Source: Actinomycetales bacterium (GTDB lineage: Bacteria > Actinomycetota > Actinomycetes > Actinomycetales > Beutenbergiaceae). From it: 15,743 nucleotides of DNA. Below the pieces are notes generated by a model. The model had not been told where the DNA came from, made no database searches, and saw nothing but the letters and a program-made list of their open reading frames with translations. The DNA is taken from contig JAENWO010000016.1 of NCBI GenBank assembly GCA_016649925.1, positions 1-15,743 of the forward strand, read 5' to 3'. The position numbers and the translations under genes were made by a program. Positions 5,294 to 13,032 of the stretch are shown here, in pieces. Positions within the stretch are counted from its first letter, which is position 1, and the number at the start of each line of letters is the position of its first letter.

Positions 5294-7549
5294 TCAGATG
5301 GCGCCGTGGAACGTTCGCGAGATGACGTCGAGCTGCTGTTCTCGGGTCAGGCGCACGAAGTTCACCGCGTATCCGGACACGCGGATCGTCAGCTGCGGGT
5401 AGTTCTCCGGGTGCTCCATCGCGTCGTACAGGGTGTCGCGGTTGAGCACGTTGATGTTCACGTGGAAGCCACCGGTGCCCAGGTAGGCGTCCAGCAGGCC
5501 GACCAGGTTGACCACCTGCTCGTCCTTCGTGCGCCCGAGCCCGCTGGGCACCACGGTGTTCGTCAGCGAGATGCCGTCCTGTGCCTCGTCGTAGGGCAGC
5601 TTGGCCACGCTCAGGGCGGAGGCGAGCATGCCGTGCGTGTCGCGGCCGTTCATCGGGTTGGCACCCGGTGCGAACGGCTGGCCCGAGCGGCGTCCGTCCG
5701 GGGTGTTGCCCGTGTGCTTGCCGTAGACGACGTTGGACGTGATCGTCAGCACCGACTGGGTGTGCAGCGACTTCCGGTAGGCGGGCAGCTTGCGGATCTT
5801 CGCCATGAACAGCTCCACGAGCTCGACGGCGATGTCGTCGGCCCGGTCGTCGTCGTTGCCGAAGACGGGGTACTCACCCTCCACCGTGTAGTCGACGACG
5901 AGCCCGCCCTCGTCCCGGACCGGCCGGACCGTGGCGTACCTGATCGCGGACAGGGAGTCGGTGGCCACGCTCAGGCCGGCGATCCCGCAGGCCATCGTGC
6001 GCAGCACGTCCTTGTCGTGCAGCGCCATCTCGAGGCGCTCGTACGCGTACTTGTCGTGCATGTAGTGGATGCAGTTGAGGGCGTCCACGTAGGTCTGGGC
6101 GAGCCAGTCCAGCAGCACGTCGTACTTGCCGCGCACGTCCCCGTAGTCCAGGACGTCGCCGGTCACGGCCGGGCGCACCGGGGCGATCTGCTTGCCGCTG
6201 TTCTCGTCCCGTCCACCGTTGATCGCGTACAGCAGCGCCTTGGCCAGGTTCACCCGGGCGCCGAAGAACTGCATCTGCTTGCCGATCGCCATCGCGGAGA
6301 CGCAGCAGGCGATGCCCGCGTCGTCACCCCAGGCCCCCCGGATCAGGTCGTCGGACTCGTACTGGATGGCCGAGGTGTCGATCGAGACCTGGGCGCAGAA
6401 GGCCTTGAAGCCCTCCGGCAGGCGGGTGCTCCACAGCACCGTGAGGTTCGGCTCGGGTGCCGGGCCAAGGTTGTACAGCGTCTGCAACATCCGGAACGAG
6501 CTCTTGGTCACCAGCGACCGACCGTCCTGCCCGACACCACCGATCGACTCGGTGACCCACGTGGGGTCGCCGGAGAAGAGGGAGTCGTACTCCGGGGTCC
6601 GCAGGAAGCGCACGATCCGCAGCTTGATGACGAAGTCGTCGATGATCTCCTGCGCCTGCTCCTCGGTCAGCACACCGGCCTCGATGTCCCGGGCGATGAA
6701 CACGTCGAGGAAGGTGGAGGTCCGGCCCAGCGACATGGCCGCACCGTTCTGCTCCTTGACCGCGCCGAGGTAGGCGAAGTACAGCCACTGGACGGCCTGG
6801 ACCGCGCACGTGGCCGGTCCCGAGATGTCGAAGCCGTAGGAGGCCGCCATCTCCTTGAGCTCGCTGAGCGCCCGGATCTGCTCGGAGGTCTCCTCGCGGT
6901 CCCGGATGACGTCCTCGACCGAACGCTGCGCGTCGAGCTCGGCCCGCTCGCGCAGCTTGCCCTCGATCAGCGCGTCGACGCCGTAGAGCGCCACGCGGCG
7001 GTAGTCACCGATGATCCGGCCACGGCCGTAGGCATCCGGCAGACCGGTCACGATGTGGCTCGAACGTGCCTTGCGCACGTCGGGCGGGTACACGTCGAAG
7101 ACACCGGCGTTGTGGGTCTTGCGGTACTTGGTGAAGATGTCGCGAATCACGGGGTCGACCGGGTAGCCGTAGGTCTCCAGCGCGGTCTCGACCATGCGCC
7201 AGCCACCGTTGGGCATGATCGCCCGCTTCAGGGGGGCGTCGGTCTGCAGACCGACGATGATCTCGTCATCCTTGTCGATGTACCCGGGCGCGTGAGCGGT
7301 GATCGAGGCGGGCGTGTTCGCGTCCACGTCGTAGACGCCCTTCTCCCTCTCCTCGGGGAACATGCCGGAGAGGATCGCCCAGATGCGGTTGGTCCGCCCG
7401 GTCGGCCCGGCGAGGAAGCTCGCGTCACCCTCGAAGGGCGTGTAGTTGCGCTGGATGAAGTCGCGCACGTCGATGGCGTCCTGCCACGGACCTGCCGTGA
7501 ACCCGCGCCATGCGTCGTGTGCGGACCGAGCTTCCGTGGTGATCGCCAT
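5294..7549 (-). CDS. pflB: Formate C-acetyltransferase (pyruvate formate-lyase)
   Basis: A 751-residue glycyl-radical enzyme converting pyruvate and CoA to acetyl-CoA and formate under anoxic conditions. The N-terminus (AWRGFTAGPWQDAIDVRDFI and NYTPFEGDASFLAG) closely follows E. coli PflB (760 residues). The catalytic cysteine pair is at residues 415-416 in DAGIACCVSAMAIGKQMQFF, and the glycyl-radical site is Gly726 in RVSGYAVNF near the C-terminus. These residues separate true PFL from diol dehydratase-type relatives. Two adjacent ATGs exist (7552 and 7549); AAGGAG at 7556-7561 sits 3 nt from the first and 6 nt from the second, so I chose 7549. It heads the pflB-pflA unit and is divergent from the thiolase gene. 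The upstream region carries a -10-like box and several inverted repeats suited to anaerobic or carbon control. No formate channel gene lies next to it. Confidence 0.96.
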   Translation of the reverse strand: MAITTEARSAHDAWRGFTAGPWQDAIDVRDFIQRNYTPFEGDASFLAGPTGRTNRIWAILSGMFPEEREKGVYDVDANTPASITAHAPGYIDKDDEIIVGLQTDAPLKRAIMPNGGWRMVETALETYGYPVDPVIRDIFTKYRKTHNAGVFDVYPPDVRKARSSHIVTGLPDAYGRGRIIGDYRRVALYGVDALIEGKLRERAELDAQRSVEDVIRDREETSEQIRALSELKEMAASYGFDISGPATCAVQAVQWLYFAYLGAVKEQNGAAMSLGRTSTFLDVFIARDIEAGVLTEEQAQEIIDDFVIKLRIVRFLRTPEYDSLFSGDPTWVTESIGGVGQDGRSLVTKSSFRMLQTLYNLGPAPEPNLTVLWSTRLPEGFKAFCAQVSIDTSAIQYESDDLIRGAWGDDAGIACCVSAMAIGKQMQFFGARVNLAKALLYAINGGRDENSGKQIAPVRPAVTGDVLDYGDVRGKYDVLLDWLAQTYVDALNCIHYMHDKYAYERLEMALHDKDVLRTMACGIAGLSVATDSLSAIRYATVRPVRDEGGLVVDYTVEGEYPVFGNDDDRADDIAVELVELFMAKIRKLPAYRKSLHTQSVLTITSNVVYGKHTGNTPDGRRSGQPFAPGANPMNGRDTHGMLASALSVAKLPYDEAQDGISLTNTVVPSGLGRTKDEQVVNLVGLLDAYLGTGGFHVNINVLNRDTLYDAMEHPENYPQLTIRVSGYAVNFVRLTREQQLDVISRTFHGAI

Positions 7550-7567
7550 CATCTGCTCCTTGGTGCG

Positions 7568-7592
7568 CCGTTACCTCAACGGTACGAACCGT
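7568..7592 (-). promoter_or_regulatory. Putative pflB -10 box within overlapping inverted repeats
   Basis: The minus strand has TACCGT (7579-7584), fitting TANNNT, which would start transcription near 7572, some 23 nt before the pflB ATG. It overlaps two inverted repeats that share an arm: ACGGT-ACGA-ACCGT (7579-7592) and CCGTT-ACCTC-AACGG (7568-7582). A repressor bound here would block the promoter. No -35 box is clear. Confidence 0.35.
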
Positions 7593-7630
7593 GCGTCTGC
7601 CGGCGGTGGGACCAAGGGCCGAGGGCCGGC

Positions 7631-7646
7631 GTGTGCTTGGTCACAC
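7631..7646. promoter_or_regulatory. Inverted repeat, possible CRP/FNR-family site upstream of pflB
   Basis: GTGTG-CTTGGT-CACAC is a perfect inverted repeat. Read in a shifted register (7632-7647) it matches 8 of 10 defined positions of the CRP/GlxR consensus TGTGA-N6-TCACA, though the perfect symmetry has its half-sites closer together than that consensus. Its centre lies about 66 bp upstream of the inferred pflB start, a usual place for activators. Which protein binds is inference. Confidence 0.35.
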
Positions 7647-7712
7647 AGAGATCCTCTCTTGACCCGGCATTGACTCTGGGAGGCGACGTCGTCAGGCCTT
7701 GGTCCACCCCGA

Positions 7713-7718
7713 TAGGCT
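7713..7718 (+). promoter_or_regulatory. Putative -10 box for the thiolase-fadB operon
   Basis: TAGGCT fits TANNNT; a start near 7725 would give a leader of about 49 nt with GGAGG at 7763-7767. TTGACC and TTGACT occur further upstream (about 7658-7674) but at a wrong distance for a -35 box of this -10. Confidence 0.25.
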
Positions 7719-7773
7719 GTGATCCGGCTTACCTAGTACTGACAGTCCCATTGTTGTGACGCGGAGGTTGACG

Positions 7774-8991
7774 ATGCCCCTGTTCGGCCGTGATGTGGTT
7801 CTGATCGACGCGGTGCGTTCCCCCTTCGGGCGCGCCAGGCCGGACGGCCTCTACGCGCACACCCGGGCCGACGACATCGCCGTGGCCGTGGTGCGCGACC
7901 TCCTGCGGCGGAACGAGGACCTCCCGCCCGGGCGGATCGGCGACGTCGCCCTCGCGGCCACCTCTCAGGTGGGAGACCTGGGACTCACCCTCGGCCGGTC
8001 CGTCGGTGTGCTCGCGGGGCTCCCCCGATCCGTGCCCGGCTTCGCGATCGACCGGATGTGCGCGGGTGCGATGACCGCCGTCACCACGCTCGCCTCGGGC
8101 ATCGCCGTCGGCGCGATCGACGCCGCGGTGGCCGGCGGGGTCGAGCACATGGGGCACCACCCCCTCGGCGCCTCGGCCGAGCCGAACCCCCGGTTCATCG
8201 CCGAGCGCCTCGTCTCCGGAGACGCGCTCGTCATGGGTGCGACCGCTGAGAACCTGCACGACCGGTACCCGCGGCTGACGAAGGAGCGCGCCGACTCGTT
8301 CGGCGTCGCGTCCCAGGCCAGGTACGCGGCCGCGCTGGCCGCCGGTCAGATCACGCCCGACCTCGTGCCGATCGGGATCTTCGACCCCGAGCAGGGCTGG
8401 GGCCTGGCCACCGCGGACGAGCCACCCCGCCCGGGCACCACGATCGAGGGCATGGCCGGGCTGCCCACGCCGTTCCGCGCGGGTGGCCGGGTCACCGCGG
8501 CGACCTCCTCGCCCCTGACCGACGGCGCGACGGCGGCCCTCCTCGTCGCCGGTGACGTCGCCGATGAGCTCGGTCTGAAGCCCAAGATGCGCCTCGTCTC
8601 CTACGCGTTCGCCGGTGTGGAGCCCGAGGTGATGGGCGTCGGGCCGGTGCCGGCCACGAAGCGCGCGCTCGAGCTCGCCGACCTGTCCATCGAGGACGTC
8701 TCTCTGTTCGAGATCAACGAGGCGTTCGCCGTCCAGGTCCTCGCGTTCCTCGACGCGTTCGGTATCGCCGACGACGACCCCCGCGTCAACGCCTATGGCG
8801 GCGCGATCGCCGTCGGGCACCCGCTGGCCGCATCCGGGGTGCGCCTCATGCTGCAGCTCGCGCGGCAGTTCGCCGAACAGCCCGAGGTCCGCTACGGCCT
8901 CACCACGATGTGCGTGGGCCTGGGCCAGGGCGGCAGCGTCATCTGGGAGAACCCCCACCACGTCGACCACGCGAAGGAGAACCACCGATGA
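7774..8991 (+). CDS. fadA: Acetyl-CoA C-acyltransferase (thiolase)
   Basis: A 405-residue thiolase, catalysing CoA-dependent cleavage of 3-ketoacyl-CoA to acetyl-CoA and a shortened acyl-CoA (or the reverse condensation). The nucleophilic cysteine is C96 in RMCAGAMTAV, followed by the oxyanion/base motifs NEAFA (N315), GGAIAVGHPLAASG (H349) and the second cysteine C380 in MCVGLGQGG. The N-terminus shows the family pattern DAVRSPFGRARP. A GTG at 7756 is in frame, but GGAGG at 7763-7767 lies 6 nt before the ATG at 7774, which I take as the start. Its TGA overlaps the ATG of the next gene (ATGA), so the two are probably translated together as thiolase and hydratase/dehydrogenase subunits of a beta-oxidation complex. 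The symbol fadA is by function and context; several thiolase paralogues are usual in such genomes. Confidence 0.93.
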   Translation: MPLFGRDVVLIDAVRSPFGRARPDGLYAHTRADDIAVAVVRDLLRRNEDLPPGRIGDVALAATSQVGDLGLTLGRSVGVLAGLPRSVPGFAIDRMCAGAMTAVTTLASGIAVGAIDAAVAGGVEHMGHHPLGASAEPNPRFIAERLVSGDALVMGATAENLHDRYPRLTKERADSFGVASQARYAAALAAGQITPDLVPIGIFDPEQGWGLATADEPPRPGTTIEGMAGLPTPFRAGGRVTAATSSPLTDGATAALLVAGDVADELGLKPKMRLVSYAFAGVEPEVMGVGPVPATKRALELADLSIEDVSLFEINEAFAVQVLAFLDAFGIADDDPRVNAYGGAIAVGHPLAASGVRLMLQLARQFAEQPEVRYGLTTMCVGLGQGGSVIWENPHHVDHAKENHR

Positions 8992-11024
8992 GCGAGCGCG
9001 TCACGCGTGCCGTGGTGCGCGACGTCCCCCTGGAGGACCTCGGCACCCTCGCCCTGATCACCCTCGACAACGGCGAGGACTTCACCAGGCCGAACACGCT
9101 CGGGGCGGGGGGCATGGAGTCTCTGCGCGCGGCGTTGGACACCGTCGCCGCGCGCGCCGAACGCCGCGAGATCGTCGGCGTCGGCGTCACCGGCAAGCCG
9201 TTCCACTTCGCCGCCGGGGCTGACCTGCACGCGGCCGTCGGGATCACGACGCCGGAGCAGGCCCGCGCGATCGCGGAGGCCGGCCACGACACCTACCGGC
9301 TCCTGACCGAGCTGGGCGTGCCGAGCTTCGCCTACGTGGGCGGCGTGGCTCTCGGCGGTGGGCTGGAGCTGGCGCTGAGCTGTACCTACCGGACCGTCGC
9401 CTCCTCGGTGCGCAACCTCGGCCTGCCCGAGGTGTTCCTCGGCCTCATCCCCGGTTGGGGCGGCACGTACCTGCTGCCCCACCTGATCGGGGTGGAGCAG
9501 GCGCTCGGCGTCATCGTCGCGAACGCGATGCGGAACAACCGCCAGCTCGAGGCGAGCGAGGCGGCCGAGCTCGGCGTCGTCGACGTCGTCCTCGAGCCCG
9601 CGGACTTCCTGGCCGAGTCCCTGCGCTGGACCGCGCGCGTGCTGCGTGGCGAGGTCACCCCGAACCGGCCCGAGCCCCTCGACGCGCAGACCTGGCGGGC
9701 CACCGTCGAGACGGCCCGCTCCGCCGTCGACGCCCGGCTGCACGGCGCGGCGCCGGCCGCGTACCGCGCGCTCGACCTGATCGCCCTGGCGGCCGACGGT
9801 GACAAGGATGCCTCCTTCGCTGCGGAGAACGACGCGCTCACCGAGCTCATCCTCTCCCCCGAGTTCAAGGCCGGTGTGTACGCGTTCGACCTGACGTCGC
9901 GACGGGCCAAGAAGCCGGTGGGTGCGCCGCCGGCGGACCAGGCCCGGCCGGTCCGCCTCGTCGGCGTCGTCGGCGCCGGGCTGATGGCGAGCCAGCTGGC
10001 CCTGCTGTTCGCACGCCGGATGAGGGTGCCCGTCATCATGCGGGACCTGGACGACGCGCGCGCCCAGAAGGGACTGTCGTTCGTGCACGCCGAGGTCGAG
10101 AGGCTCGCGAAGCAGAACCGGATCGGCGCCGACGAGGCGAACCGGCTGCGCGCGCTCGTCACCGTGACCACCGAGCTGAGCGACTTCGCGGACTGCGACC
10201 TCGTCATCGAGGCCGTGTTCGAGAAGCTCGAGGTGAAGAAGTCGGTGTTCGCGGAGCTCGAGACGGTGCTCGGCGCCGAGACCGTCCTGGCGACGAACAC
10301 CTCGGCGCTCTCGGTCACCGAGATGGCGGCCGATCTGGCACACCCCGAGCGCGTCGTGGGACTGCACTTCTTCAACCCGGTGTCCCAGATGCCGCTCGTC
10401 GAGGTGGTCCGTGCCCAGAAGACCGACGACGCCGCCTACGCCACGGCCTTCGCCGTCGCCAGGGCGTGCGGCAAGTCCGCGATCGCGGTCGCGGACGCCC
10501 CCGGGTTCGTGGTCAACCGGCTCCTCGTCCGGCTCTTCGGTGAGGTCCTCGGCTCGCTCGAGGACGGCACCCCGGTATCCGTGGCCGACGCAGCCCTGCG
10601 TCCCTTGGGCCTGCCGATGGGACCGTTCCAGCTGCTGCAGCTCGTCGGCCCCGCCGTCGCGATGCACGTGCTGGACACGCTGCGCGAGGAGCTCGGCGAG
10701 CGTTACCCCTCATCGCCGGGGATGGCGCGGATGGTCGAGGGAAACGTCCCGTTCGTCACGTTCGAGGGACGGCCGAGCGCAGCCTCACCGGTGGACATCT
10801 CGATCGGGCAGTACTTCGGCTCGCGTGCCGATGGCCAGGGTCAGACCGCGGACGAGCTGCTCGTCCGGGTCCGGGACGCGCTCGCCGAGGAGGTCCGGAT
10901 GATGCTGGCGGAGAAGGTGGTGGGCGAGGCGGCCGACATCGACCTCGGCATGATCCTCGGCGCCGGCTGGCCCTTCCACCTGGGCGGCATCACGCCCTAC
11001 CTCACGCGCACCGGCGCCCTCTGA
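8988..11024 (+). CDS. fadB: Enoyl-CoA hydratase/3-hydroxyacyl-CoA dehydrogenase fusion
   Basis: A 678-residue two-domain beta-oxidation enzyme: an N-terminal crotonase domain (about residues 1-215) hydrates 2-enoyl-CoA and a C-terminal NAD-dependent domain (about 320-650) oxidises the 3-hydroxyacyl-CoA. In the crotonase half both catalytic glutamates are present: E127 in ALGGGLELAL and E148 in GLPEVFLGLIPGWGG. In the dehydrogenase half the Rossmann motif reads VGVVGAGLMAS (from residue 325), with Ala334 where GxGxMG would have Gly; a following Asp-rich strand end (IMRDLDD) fits NAD. The catalytic histidine is H460 in GLHFFNPV. APGFVVNRLL marks the linker to the helical C-terminal domain. AAGGAG ends 9 nt before the ATG, which overlaps the thiolase stop. 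It is shorter than E. coli FadB (729), as usual for actinobacterial members. The stop is 3 bp from the convergent dxs stop. Confidence 0.93.
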   Translation: MSERVTRAVVRDVPLEDLGTLALITLDNGEDFTRPNTLGAGGMESLRAALDTVAARAERREIVGVGVTGKPFHFAAGADLHAAVGITTPEQARAIAEAGHDTYRLLTELGVPSFAYVGGVALGGGLELALSCTYRTVASSVRNLGLPEVFLGLIPGWGGTYLLPHLIGVEQALGVIVANAMRNNRQLEASEAAELGVVDVVLEPADFLAESLRWTARVLRGEVTPNRPEPLDAQTWRATVETARSAVDARLHGAAPAAYRALDLIALAADGDKDASFAAENDALTELILSPEFKAGVYAFDLTSRRAKKPVGAPPADQARPVRLVGVVGAGLMASQLALLFARRMRVPVIMRDLDDARAQKGLSFVHAEVERLAKQNRIGADEANRLRALVTVTTELSDFADCDLVIEAVFEKLEVKKSVFAELETVLGAETVLATNTSALSVTEMAADLAHPERVVGLHFFNPVSQMPLVEVVRAQKTDDAAYATAFAVARACGKSAIAVADAPGFVVNRLLVRLFGEVLGSLEDGTPVSVADAALRPLGLPMGPFQLLQLVGPAVAMHVLDTLREELGERYPSSPGMARMVEGNVPFVTFEGRPSAASPVDISIGQYFGSRADGQGQTADELLVRVRDALAEEVRMMLAEKVVGEAADIDLGMILGAGWPFHLGGITPYLTRTGAL

Positions 11025-11027
11025 GGT

Positions 11028-12926
11028 TCAGGGCTCGGCGTGCGCGCCCTCGAGGGCGGCGATGGCGGCCGCCGCGTCCCGCGCGACGTCCTGGGCGCGC
11101 AGCCCGAAGTCCTCGATCAGCTCGTTCCGGGTGGCGTGGCTGAGGAAGGCGAGGGGGATGCCGTGCGTCTGCACCGGCACGCTCGAGCCGGCGGACACCA
11201 GCGCGTCCCGGATCGCGGCACCGACGCCGTTCGGCACGAGGCCGTCCTCGATCGTCACGACCAGGTCGTGGCCCTCGGCGAGCTCGATCAGCTCGGCCGG
11301 CACGGGCAGCACCCAGCGCGGGTCCACCACCGTGGTACCGATCCCCTGCTGGGCGAGTCGCCGGCCCACATCGATCGCGGTCCCGGCGAAGGAACCGACG
11401 CCCACCACGAGAGCGCGGGACTCTCCGTCGCCCGGGGTGCGGGCCAGGACGTCGACGACTCCCGTGCGCTGGATCGCCGGGATCGGTGAGGGCAGCGCAC
11501 CCTTGGGGTAACGGATCACCGTCGGCGCGTCGCGGACGACGACGGCGTCCCGCAGGGCCTCGCGCAGCGTCGCCTCGTCCCGGGGTGCGGCCAGGCGCAG
11601 GCTCGGCACGAGCCGGAGCAGCGCCATGTCCCACATGCCGTTGTGGCTGGCACCGTCGTCGCCGGTCAGACCGGCCCGGTCCAGCACGATCGTCACGCCG
11701 GCCCGGTGCAGCGCCACGTCCATCAGCAGCTGGTCGAACCCCCGGTTGAGGAACGTCGCGTACAGGGCGATAACGGGGTGCAGCCCGGCCAGGGCCATCC
11801 CGGCCGCCGAGGTCAGGGCGTGCTGCTCGGCGATCCCGACGTCAAAGACGCGTTCCGGGAACTCCTCCGCCAGGGGTGCCAGACCCACGGGCGCGAGCAT
11901 CGCGGCAGTGACGCCGACGACGTCGGACCGGGAGCGGGCGATCGAGACGATCTCCTCGGCGAACACCGACGTCCAGCCGAACCGTGAGGGCGCCACCGGC
12001 AGCCCGGTCTCGGGATGGATGACACCGACGGCGTGGAACCGATCGACGACGTCGCTCTCGGCCGGGACGTACCCGCGGCCCTTCTCGGTGATCGCGTGCA
12101 CGATGACGGGGCCGCCGTAGGACTTCGCACTGATCAGCGCGGCCTCCATGGCCCCGATGTCATGGCCGTCGACCGGGCCGACGTACTTGATCCCGAAACC
12201 CTCGAAGATCCCCTGGGGACGCAGCACGTCCTTGACCCCCTGCTTCAGGCCGTGCAGCGCGTCGTACGTGATCTGGCCGGGGACACCGCCGTGCTGGAGA
12301 GTGCGCTTGCCCCAATCGAGGACCTTCTCGTAGTGGCGGTCCGTGCGCAGCGCATCCAGGTAGCGGGCGAGGCCGCCGATCGTGGGCGCGTAGGAGCGGC
12401 CGTTGTCGTTGACGATGATGACCAGTCGGCGGTCCTGGCCCTCGGCGATGTTGTTCAGCGCCTCCCAGGCCATCCCGCCGGTGAGCGCACCGTCCCCGAT
12501 GACGGCGACGACGTGGCGGTCGCCATGTCCGGCGAGCTGGTTGCCCTTCGCGATGCCGTCGGCCCAGGACAGCGCCGTCGAGGCGTGCGAGTTCTCCACG
12601 ACGTCGTGGTCGGACTCAGCGCGGCTGGGGTAGCCGGACAGCCCCCCGCGCTTGCGCAGCCGTTCGAAGTCGCGCCGGCCGGTGAGGATCTTGTGCACGT
12701 AGGCCTGGTGCCCGGTGTCGAACACCATCCGGTCCCTGGGCGAGTCGAAGACGCGGTGCATCGCGATCGTGAGCTCGACGACACCGAGGTTCGGGCCGAG
12801 GTGTCCGCCGGTGCGGGAGACCGAGGTGACGAGGAAGGAGCGGATCTCCTCCGCGAGGGCACGCAGTCGCCTCGGGCTCATCCGCCGCAGGTCCGACGCG
12901 GACCGCACCCGGCTCAACTCACTCAT
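11028..12926 (-). CDS. dxs: 1-deoxy-D-xylulose-5-phosphate synthase
   Basis: A 632-residue thiamine-diphosphate enzyme that condenses pyruvate with glyceraldehyde 3-phosphate, the first step of the MEP isoprenoid pathway. Landmarks: GGHLGPNLGVVELTIAMH near the N-terminus, FDTGHQAYVHK, the ThDP/Mg motif VIGDGALTGGMAWEALNN (D145), KGRGYVPAE, and the transketolase catalytic glutamate E367 in DVGIAEQHALTSAAG, followed by DRAGLTGDDGASHNG. The frame stays open far upstream, but the family N-terminus (RSASDLRRMSPRRLRALAEE) and a GGGAGG ribosome site 7 nt before the ATG at 12926 fix this start. It is convergent with fadB (3 bp between stops) and lies 106 bp downstream of the debranching gene on the same strand. 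Its leader contains a hairpin next to the ribosome site. Confidence 0.96.
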   Translation of the reverse strand: MSELSRVRSASDLRRMSPRRLRALAEEIRSFLVTSVSRTGGHLGPNLGVVELTIAMHRVFDSPRDRMVFDTGHQAYVHKILTGRRDFERLRKRGGLSGYPSRAESDHDVVENSHASTALSWADGIAKGNQLAGHGDRHVVAVIGDGALTGGMAWEALNNIAEGQDRRLVIIVNDNGRSYAPTIGGLARYLDALRTDRHYEKVLDWGKRTLQHGGVPGQITYDALHGLKQGVKDVLRPQGIFEGFGIKYVGPVDGHDIGAMEAALISAKSYGGPVIVHAITEKGRGYVPAESDVVDRFHAVGVIHPETGLPVAPSRFGWTSVFAEEIVSIARSRSDVVGVTAAMLAPVGLAPLAEEFPERVFDVGIAEQHALTSAAGMALAGLHPVIALYATFLNRGFDQLLMDVALHRAGVTIVLDRAGLTGDDGASHNGMWDMALLRLVPSLRLAAPRDEATLREALRDAVVVRDAPTVIRYPKGALPSPIPAIQRTGVVDVLARTPGDGESRALVVGVGSFAGTAIDVGRRLAQQGIGTTVVDPRWVLPVPAELIELAEGHDLVVTIEDGLVPNGVGAAIRDALVSAGSSVPVQTHGIPLAFLSHATRNELIEDFGLRAQDVARDAAAAIAALEGAHAEP

Positions 12927-12944
12927 CGAGGTGCCTCCCACTCC

Positions 12945-12959
12945 CCCGCTGGGAGCGGG
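12945..12959 (-). promoter_or_regulatory. Hairpin in the dxs leader next to the ribosome site
   Basis: CCCGCT-GGG-AGCGGG (+ strand) is a perfect 6-bp stem with a 3-nt loop. In the dxs transcript it would lie just 5' of the GGGAGG ribosome-binding site (12934-12939). There is no U-run, so a terminator is unlikely; a translational effect is possible. A -10-like TACCAT on the minus strand (12970-12975) could start a leader of about 37 nt that includes it. Confidence 0.4.
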
Positions 12960-13032
12960 ACCTCGGACCATGGTACGGCTCTGAGACCTCACCGAGCGCG
13001 TCCGGCGTGGTGGAACCGACGTGATGTCTGCC

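Noticed and set aside
5183..7759. 858-codon open frame on + opposite pflB and pflA
   Set aside because: An antisense shadow: low-complexity composition (Val/Asp/Gly/Arg/His) and complete overlap with PflB, whose catalytic residues are all in place.
7756..7773. Upstream GTG start for thiolase
   Set aside because: It would place the GGAGG ribosome site inside the coding region; the ATG at 7774 has ideal spacing.
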